A DNA stretch of 55,773 bases. Source: an uncultured Clostridia bacterium. Lineage in GTDB: Bacteria > Bacillota > Clostridia > Christensenellales > Aristaeellaceae. Where the stretch lies: contig CAMOVR010000007.1 in the NCBI GenBank assembly GCA_946627565.1, forward strand, positions 1-55,773, read 5' to 3'. Below the pieces are notes generated by a model. The model saw only the letters and a list, made by a program, of their open reading frames with translations, did no database searches and was not told where the DNA came from. Both the position numbers and the translations under genes were made by a program. Below are positions 50,084 through 55,773 of this stretch, piece after piece (positions within the stretch are counted from its first letter, which is position 1; every line of letters begins with the position of its first letter).

Positions 50084-50971
50084 TTACTCATCCTTCGAGC
50101 TGAACAGCTTGCGGGCAATAAACGAGAACGCGTAGATGAGGCCCAGAAGGGATACGGACACCGCAGCGGCATAACCCATCTCATAGCGGGTAAAGCCATA
50201 GTCGTCGATGTGGTTCACCATCAGCTGGGCAGCGTACTGCGGCGTGGGGTTGGAACCGGTCAGCATCACGCCGATATTGCCTGCCTGGAAAGCGCTCACA
50301 ACAGCCATAACTGCACCGAAGAGCATCTGGGGCTTCATGGAGGGGATCGTGATATAGAACACTTCCTGTACCCGGTTGCGGATGCCGTCGATGGCGCCGG
50401 CTTCGTACAGCTCGGCATTGATGTTCAGAAGGCCTGCCAGCATGGCCAGGAAGCCCACGCCCATGCTGCTCCACAGGGCCACGATGATGACGATGGGCAT
50501 GATGTAGTTGGTGTTCAGCATCCAGACAATGGGTTCGGTTATGATGCCCAGCTGGGTCAGGGCGTAGTTGGCGATACCGCTCTGGTCACCCAGGAACACC
50601 ACGCGCCACATAACGGTCATGGCAACACCCATGGTCATGGAGGGAGAATAGATGATCAGGGCCAGAATCGTGCGGGGAAGCCGTGTCAGCTGGCTCAGGG
50701 ACCATGCCAGGAAGAATGCCAGCAGATAGCCCACGGGACCCACGATCACGGCAAAGAGGATCGTGTTGGGCAGGACATACTGCAGGAAGATGGTATCCTG
50801 GGTCAGGAGGTTGATGTAGTTCGTCAGTCCCACAAACTGCGGCGTCTGAACTGCATTATAGTTGGTGAATGACAGCCCTATGGCCATGATGGTGGGAATG
50901 ATGATGAAGATCACAAACAGGATCAGATAGGGAGCCAGGAACAGGTAGGGCGTGCTCTTCTTCGTTCTCAC
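50084..50971 (-). CDS. Carbohydrate ABC transporter permease, MalF type (second system)
   Basis: 295 aa. Starts [22 protein letters not shown], the standard first helix of CUT1 permeases. EAA-like loop [21 protein letters not shown]. The ATG overlaps the stop of the 956-aa binding protein (ATGA), tying permease synthesis to that protein. Pairs with the 49201-50067 product. Confidence 0.9.
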   Translation of the reverse strand: MRTKKSTPYLFLAPYLILFVIFIIIPTIMAIGLSFTNYNAVQTPQFVGLTNYINLLTQDTIFLQYVLPNTILFAVIVGPVGYLLAFFLAWSLSQLTRLPRTILALIIYSPSMTMGVAMTVMWRVVFLGDQSGIANYALTQLGIITEPIVWMLNTNYIMPIVIIVALWSSMGVGFLAMLAGLLNINAELYEAGAIDGIRNRVQEVFYITIPSMKPQMLFGAVMAVVSAFQAGNIGVMLTGSNPTPQYAAQLMVNHIDDYGFTRYEMGYAAAVSVSLLGLIYAFSFIARKLFSSKDE

Positions 50972-53838
50972 TCTTGTCCCTCCTTTTGGCTGGATGCGGC
51001 AGCATCAATGTATTTCTGCACCACGTCCACGGTCGGTGTGGGGAATTCCTTCAGCATTTCCCCGTCTTTGTAATATCCGAATTCTTCCAGTTTCCGGTAG
51101 GTCTCACGGTTGATGCGCTTGACGGCCGTATCCAGGGCGCGCCGTGCATCCACGCCGTCCACCACCACGGAGATGAAGGCGTTGGAAAGCTCGCGTTCCA
51201 GCATGTAGGTGCCCAGCACCCAGGGAGCTTCCGTCATCCATTTCATCTGTTCCATGATGATCTTCTTGTGGGCGCTCTTAAGCGGCAGGGTGGCAAAGGC
51301 CTCCGTGTTGGCTGTGGGCCAGATGTATTCTGAACCGTAGGTGCTCTGCAGGAGAGAGCCAAAGGTTGCCTGTACCTCGCTGCTGCTCCACCACTTGAGG
51401 AATTCCCAGGCCTGGTCCGGTTTGTCCGTCTGGCTCAGGATCGCCATGGTTTCAGCGCCGCCTGTGGTCCAGCGGGCCACGGTGCCGTCTTCCTGCTCAA
51501 GGCCCGGGAACACGGCGATATCCCAGAGGGAATCCAGCTCGGGGGCTGCGTTGAGCAGAAGGTTGTAGGTGGACAGGTCCGCAATGCCAATGGGGAGTGT
51601 GCCGTCGCGGAACTGCTGATAGAATCCGGGGGAAGGAACATCCGTGGGCATGTTGTAGACGGTGAAAAGTTCCGTCATTTCCCTGAAGCCCTTCAGGGAT
51701 TCTTCACTGTCCAGCGTGGTATCGCCGATGGTATCCGCATAGATGGATCCGCCGGACTGGAGAATCAGGGGCAGTGTGCCGGGGAAAACCTTCATGCCGC
51801 CCATACCGGCGGTGGGGAAATAGAAGTTCATGTTTCTTCTCTGCAGCTCGGGCAGGATGAGCTTGACCTCTTCCATGCTGTTGGGAACAGAGATGGACAG
51901 GGCATCCAGAATGTCCTTGCGGTAGAACATGACCCAGAAGTTGACGGTCTCAGGCATGGCGTACACACCATCGCCCAGGATATAGGGGATGAACAGACCG
52001 GAGGAGAAGCGACTTGCCACCTCGCCGAAATCTTCAAACTGGGTCAGGTCGTAGAGGGCGCCGCGGATGTTGAGGTAGCTGGGCACCACGTACTGGAGGC
52101 TCAGCACCACGTCCGGCGCGGTTCCGGCTGCATTGGCCAGCACCAGCTTGTTGGCATCGGGCATCAGGGAAATGTCCACATGGATGCCGGTGGCGGGTGT
52201 GAACTCGGTATCAATCAGGTTCTGCACCAGCTCCACGTACTGGCGGCTTCTGCCCATCCAGACCTGCAGATGGGTCTTGTCGCCGCTGCCGGCAGCGTAG
52301 TCCTGGCTGGAGAAGGATGTGGTAAACCTCTCCACGCTCTTGCTGACGTTTTCCATGAATCCGGGACGCTCCGGCAGTTTGGCGCTGTCCTGGTAGAAAA
52401 TGATCTGGTCAATATCCAGATTGTGGTTTGCCATGTCCTGCAGCTGCTGAGCCAGCATCCTGGAGGCGGAGTTGGAACCGGTGGAAAGCTCGGACAGACG
52501 CCTGGGCAGATCCTCAGGCTTCAGGGCAAGGCGGTGCAGCTGGTCTGCGCACAGCGTCAGGCTTGAAAATGCACTGCCGGACCCGATGGAAGAAAACTGC
52601 TTGATGTATTCCACCGCTTCTGCGCAGTCATCGCCCCAGCTGTTGAGCCGCTCTTCAATGTCCGGGATGTATTCCCGTACGTTGTAGCTCCTGTACTGGT
52701 CCGCTGTGCCGCCGGAGAGGCGGGTGATTTCCAGGCTCAGGCTGTTGATCTCGCTTAAGACCCTGTCGATCATCTCATAAACCGGTGTCAGCAGGGCTCC
52801 GTTGATCTTCAGTGTCAGGGTATGGCTGCCCTTGGTCAGATGGAATGTCTGCTTATCCTGGCTCCCGGCAGTGACCGGTACGGTCTTGTCCAGGAATCCG
52901 GTGCTGTAGTCCATATGCACAAGCTTTGCAGCCTCGGAGGGGATTTCACCGTCGATATACAGGTCCAGGAAGACCGGGAAGTCCACCTTGACGCTCTGAC
53001 GGTAGTGGAAGTCCAGGTTGTACCAGCCGTCTTCCGGCACTTCAAAGGCGTAGCTCACAGCATCTCCTGCGGTGTCAAAGGATGCACCGCTCAGGTGGTT
53101 GAGCACCCGGTTGACGGTGCTGTAGGGGGTAAGAACCGCATTGAACTCGCCGGCACTGCGGATGGACGACTTGCTGCGGCTCTGAATCGCCTCACCCTCA
53201 ATAATGACGATGTTGCTGCCCGCTGCCACCTGGCCATCATAGGCCGGAACCACCTTGGGCGCCTTCAGTGTCACAGCGCTGATATGTGCTCCGCTGTCCT
53301 GTGTTTCAAAGGATATGGTGTGCTCCCCTGCCGTAAGGGCAAACAGGAAAGGCACATCAATCCGGCCGGTGGAATCCGTCAGGCCTGTTTCCTGCTCCAC
53401 ATCAGCGGAAAAAGGCGTCGGGGCAATCTCGTTGCCGTAACGGTCCACAGGGGCCGGGCCTCCGTCTGTCACCCACAGGGATGTCAGCTTGACCCTCCTC
53501 AGTTCATAAAAAGGAATCTCGCCGTCCACCCGTACAATCATTTCCGTGGGCAGGGTGGAGTCCGTGGCGTTTTTGTACGTCACCCAGACCTCATACTGTC
53601 CGTCCTCCGGCACGGAAATGTCTGCCTGCACCGTTTCACCAAGGGCGGCATTGAGGTCCGTGGGTACACGGATCTCTTCACCTCCGTAAACCGGTAATGT
53701 ACAGGCGGCAAGTACGGCGGAGTACAGCGGCTCCGTCCTTCCCATTTTCAGGCTTTCTTCTGCCGTGGCCAGTTCTGTCGGCAGGATGCAGGAAACCAGC
53801 ATTACCAGCAGCGACAGCCAAACCATTCCTCTGCGCAT
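50968..53838 (-). CDS. Very large extracellular solute-binding protein with N-terminal jelly-roll modules
   Basis: 956 aa, twice the size of a normal sugar-binding protein. ATG at 53838 (GGGAGG eight bases upstream). The signal peptide contains LVSC, a possible lipobox, followed by an alternative AxA site (ELATAEE). Two beta-sandwich modules of carbohydrate-binding type come first (about 50-200, [19 protein letters not shown]; and about 210-355, [17 protein letters not shown]), then a helical linker (about 360-500), then an SBP_bac_1 body (about 520-860; [58 protein letters not shown]) and a helical tail. The paired modules may hold polymer near the cell while the body binds oligosaccharide. 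Eight bases separate it from the arabinanase stop codon region. Confidence 0.85.
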   Translation of the reverse strand: MRRGMVWLSLLVMLVSCILPTELATAEESLKMGRTEPLYSAVLAACTLPVYGGEEIRVPTDLNAALGETVQADISVPEDGQYEVWVTYKNATDSTLPTEMIVRVDGEIPFYELRRVKLTSLWVTDGGPAPVDRYGNEIAPTPFSADVEQETGLTDSTGRIDVPFLFALTAGEHTISFETQDSGAHISAVTLKAPKVVPAYDGQVAAGSNIVIIEGEAIQSRSKSSIRSAGEFNAVLTPYSTVNRVLNHLSGASFDTAGDAVSYAFEVPEDGWYNLDFHYRQSVKVDFPVFLDLYIDGEIPSEAAKLVHMDYSTGFLDKTVPVTAGSQDKQTFHLTKGSHTLTLKINGALLTPVYEMIDRVLSEINSLSLEITRLSGGTADQYRSYNVREYIPDIEERLNSWGDDCAEAVEYIKQFSSIGSGSAFSSLTLCADQLHRLALKPEDLPRRLSELSTGSNSASRMLAQQLQDMANHNLDIDQIIFYQDSAKLPERPGFMENVSKSVERFTTSFSSQDYAAGSGDKTHLQVWMGRSRQYVELVQNLIDTEFTPATGIHVDISLMPDANKLVLANAAGTAPDVVLSLQYVVPSYLNIRGALYDLTQFEDFGEVASRFSSGLFIPYILGDGVYAMPETVNFWVMFYRKDILDALSISVPNSMEEVKLILPELQRRNMNFYFPTAGMGGMKVFPGTLPLILQSGGSIYADTIGDTTLDSEESLKGFREMTELFTVYNMPTDVPSPGFYQQFRDGTLPIGIADLSTYNLLLNAAPELDSLWDIAVFPGLEQEDGTVARWTTGGAETMAILSQTDKPDQAWEFLKWWSSSEVQATFGSLLQSTYGSEYIWPTANTEAFATLPLKSAHKKIIMEQMKWMTEAPWVLGTYMLERELSNAFISVVVDGVDARRALDTAVKRINRETYRKLEEFGYYKDGEMLKEFPTPTVDVVQKYIDAAASSQKEGQE

Positions 53839-53855
53839 CAAACGCACCTCCCATC

Positions 53856-55277
53856 TCAGTCCAGATCCTCATAGCGTATGCCCCAGACAGCCTCTCCGGC
53901 TTCGTTCAGGGCTGAAAAACAGGAAACCCAGGCATTCTGCGCACCATCCATGCCCTTCAGGAAGCGGCCGGTGTACGTTTCCTCCCCTATCTTAAGGCGT
54001 ACCAGATCCCCGTCGCTCTCCCAGGTGCCGGTGTATCCTCCTTCAATCCTGCCGTCCTCAGTGAGGGAGCAGAATTCAGAAACATGTTCCACGGCATTGA
54101 TGTCATGGCCATGCAGCAGAACCTTGTATTTTCCGGGCCGGTCCGTTTCTTCGGGAGCTTCCGTGCCTTCCCCGGCGTACCGCAGGGGGGACACCACCGG
54201 CCAGCCCTCTTCATTCATGTACATCTGATGGACCCGCACCGTGAAGCTCTCGCCGCTGGCGGCAAAACGGGTGTGGAAAATCAGGAAGTACTGGCCCGTC
54301 TCCGCGTCATACCAGGCACTGTTGTGTCCCGGAGACCGGTAAGCCGTTGCAGCCCGGCTCGTATCGCTTTCCGCCGCTGCGAACTTATAGCCCCCCATGA
54401 GCTTGACACCGTAGCCCTCATAGTCCACATCGTGGAAAAAGGTTCCGGCCGCCCCGCCGCAGCGGATCATCTCCTGGCCTGCACTGTCGTAGAAGGGGCC
54501 GTCCGGATTCTCGCTGCGGCATACCCTGATGTTGTACCCTCCGTTGCTGTCCAGCCCGCCAAAGGAGAGGAACAGGTAATAGTATTCCGTCTCAGGGCTG
54601 TAGAGCATGTACGGGCCTTCGATGCGGGCGTGGTTCTTGCCAAGCAGCTTCGTGCCGTACCCTTCTTCCAGGGGAAGACCCGTGGCAGGGTCCAGTTCCA
54701 GAATGAAGATTCCTCCGGAATAGCTTCCGTATACCATCCAGAGGCGTCCTTCCCTGTCCGTAAACACGCAGGGGTCCACCACATTGGGATAATAGGTGGC
54801 GTTGTACCCTGCCATACCGCTTTTCAGCAGGATCCCCTGGTCCACATAGGGACCCTCGGGGCTGTCCGCCACAGCCAGACCCAGCGCGGACAGAGGGCTG
54901 CTGCCCTCGCAGGTGCAGTAGTACAGCGCAAAACGGCCGTCAGGGAGCTGCTGTACATCGGGCGCCCAGAATGTCTTGGTTTTTGCCCAGCTCAGTGCTT
55001 CCTTCATCTGTTCCTGCACATTTTCCACCAGGGTGCACCCTGCGCCGGCGTCCTTGCTGATCATGGTCCAGTTGATAAGATCGTCGGACTTTGCGGCGGC
55101 CATGTGACTGCCGAAAATGTAAAATGTGCCGTCCTCTGTGCGGATGACTGACGGGTCATGAACAGATACACTCTTAAACTTCATGGGCGACACCGGTTCC
55201 TCCGCATATACTGTTCCGGTAAGTACCAGCAGCAGCAACAGGTTCAGACATACGAAACGGGTCCACACGCGGCTCAC
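53856..55277 (-). CDS. Secreted GH43 endo-alpha-1,5-L-arabinanase-like enzyme
   Basis: 473 aa from GTG at 55277; the ATG at 55334 would lie almost at the transcription start without a ribosome site, and GTG at 55268 is another option. Signal peptide SRVWTRFVCLNLLLLLVLTG, cleavage near VYAEE. The five-bladed GH43 domain shows the three catalytic acids: Asp41 in SVHDPSVI, Asp168 in NVVDPCVF and Glu220 in ARIEGPYML. A C-terminal beta-barrel (about 385-473; GYTGTWESDGDLVRLKIGEETYTGRF) resembles the extra domain of extracellular endo-arabinanases such as AbnB. It cuts arabinan into oligosaccharides for the importers encoded downstream. First gene of the operon, directly under its promoter. Confidence 0.88.
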   Translation of the reverse strand: MSRVWTRFVCLNLLLLLVLTGTVYAEEPVSPMKFKSVSVHDPSVIRTEDGTFYIFGSHMAAAKSDDLINWTMISKDAGAGCTLVENVQEQMKEALSWAKTKTFWAPDVQQLPDGRFALYYCTCEGSSPLSALGLAVADSPEGPYVDQGILLKSGMAGYNATYYPNVVDPCVFTDREGRLWMVYGSYSGGIFILELDPATGLPLEEGYGTKLLGKNHARIEGPYMLYSPETEYYYLFLSFGGLDSNGGYNIRVCRSENPDGPFYDSAGQEMIRCGGAAGTFFHDVDYEGYGVKLMGGYKFAAAESDTSRAATAYRSPGHNSAWYDAETGQYFLIFHTRFAASGESFTVRVHQMYMNEEGWPVVSPLRYAGEGTEAPEETDRPGKYKVLLHGHDINAVEHVSEFCSLTEDGRIEGGYTGTWESDGDLVRLKIGEETYTGRFLKGMDGAQNAWVSCFSALNEAGEAVWGIRYEDLD

Positions 55278-55348
55278 TTCTTTCTTGTCCCGGAGTTTTG
55301 CTTTATTTTGGATATTCACAAAATAATTAACCATTTTCTATAGCAAAC

Positions 55349-55377
55349 ATCATATGCTTCTTTTTATGCTTTGTCAA
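55349..55377 (-). promoter_or_regulatory. Promoter of the arabinan utilisation operon
   Basis: Consensus TTGACA (55372-55377), a 17-base spacer and TATGAT (55349-55354) on the minus strand. Start is near 55342, giving a ~65-base leader to the GTG at 55277. It is the only clear promoter for the genes from 55277 to 41432. Confidence 0.88.
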
Positions 55378-55746
55378 TAGACGTTACTTCCCAAATCAGG
55401 TCCTAAAATAGTTTGCCATGTCAATTCAAGCATCTGCAGCGGGAAACTTCCTCAGATGTTCCGGTTTGGCATCCAAAGAATACATACGTCCAGTCTTTTC
55501 ATGCGGGTTCCGGCCGGCGGGTTCAGCATGCAGATCCGCACCCTCATCTGAAGAGAGCCGGCCGGCACATGCAGATGGGCGTCCATACCTGTCTTCTGTG
55601 TTTTTTTCCCTCCCCTCCTCCGGCCCGTCGCCCCTTCAGGCGTGTCCCGGCTTTCCGTCCGGTTTGCAGAAATTTGTTTCCTTTGGAAACTTATCTGCCA
55701 GATCGTACAGTTTTGCAAAGTGAATGCACCGGCAGCGCACAGAAAA
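55378..55746. other. Gene-free upstream region with GC-rich inverted repeats
   Basis: About 370 bases with no convincing gene; open frames on either strand are short and unsupported. It holds a distant inverted repeat CCGGCCGGC (55510-55518) / GCCGGCCGG (55557-55565) and a GC-rich stretch on the minus strand around 55600-55660 with possible small stems (CGCC...GGCG). No known riboswitch was recognised. It is likely the regulatory space of the arabinan operon. Confidence 0.4.
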
Positions 55747-55773
55747 ACCGCTGTCAGTCATTTTGACAGCGGT
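55747..55773 (-). terminator. Terminator of a minus-strand gene beyond the window
   Basis: ACCGCTGTCA / TGACAGCGGT stem with a seven-base loop, followed on the minus strand by TTTTTCT. The gene it ends lies past position 55773. Confidence 0.85.

Noticed and set aside
55418..55723. 101-codon plus-strand and 88-codon minus-strand frames near the window end
   Set aside because: No ribosome sites, no domain character, and they overlap each other.
1..55773. CRISPR arrays, tRNA or rRNA genes, prophage genes
   Set aside because: No regularly spaced direct repeats, no cloverleaf-like segments and no phage structural or integrase genes were seen by eye; a covariance-model scan was not possible.

Overview
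The window looks like a chromosomal segment of an anaerobic, plant-fibre-degrading Firmicute, probably a GC-rich gut or rumen member of the Clostridia (Christensenellales/Aristaeella-like is a guess). The evidence is Gram-positive-style ribosome binding sites (AGGAGG), sigma-A promoters often with a TGn extended -10, frequent TTG/GTG starts, YesM/YesN-type two-component regulation, QueH, and a dense load of carbohydrate importers and secreted glycosidases. No rRNA, tRNA, CRISPR array or phage genes were seen. Exact taxonomy cannot be settled from the sequence alone.

Layout. 1-2015: the end of an ACT-domain protein, an Eis-like acetyltransferase and a small DUF3899-like membrane protein. 2091-8035: a complete oligopeptide-type ABC importer (binding protein, two permeases, two ATPases). 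8082-8942: an HtrA-like protease without PDZ. 9153-17976 (minus): a YtfQRT-YjfF-type furanose sugar importer preceded by a dedicated sensing module (lipoprotein binding protein, YesM-type kinase, YesN-type AraC regulator). 18014-31491: mixed metabolism, namely acetyltransferase, YbjN protein, CDF metal exporter, aminotransferase plus CE2 esterase, secreted 5'-nucleotidase, FAH-family enzyme, QueH with a possible 42-aa companion, an alpha-oxoamine synthase with a cytoplasmic GH43-like enzyme, and a metal-exporting P1B ATPase with a separate HMA protein under an ArsR/SmtB-like operator. 31550-32944: a class C beta-lactamase-family hydrolase.

33080-34725 is a foreign-looking, AT-richer element with 40-bp terminal inverted repeats (37/40 identical). 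It carries a complete hicAB toxin-antitoxin cassette and a decayed AT-hook-like gene, but no intact transposase.

34810-55277 (minus) is a plant polysaccharide block. A uxuA-uxuB-gntR operon catabolises glucuronate/fructuronate. Upstream of it lie a GH51 arabinofuranosidase, an ArsR-type regulator with a large extra domain, and a tightly coupled operon starting at one strong promoter (55349-55377): secreted GH43 endo-arabinanase, a 956-aa binding protein, two permeases, an NHL-propeller/Yip1 membrane protein, a DUF5696 protein, two more permeases and a second binding protein. The working model is extracellular arabinan cleavage, uptake through one or two ATPase-less Mal-type importers that borrow a shared ATPase, and intracellular removal of arabinose. 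The central NHL-Yip1 and DUF5696 proteins have no assigned role and are the best candidate for an undescribed system.

A recurring regulatory design is a strong hairpin directly after each of three binding-protein genes, which would let the binding protein be made in excess over the membrane components.
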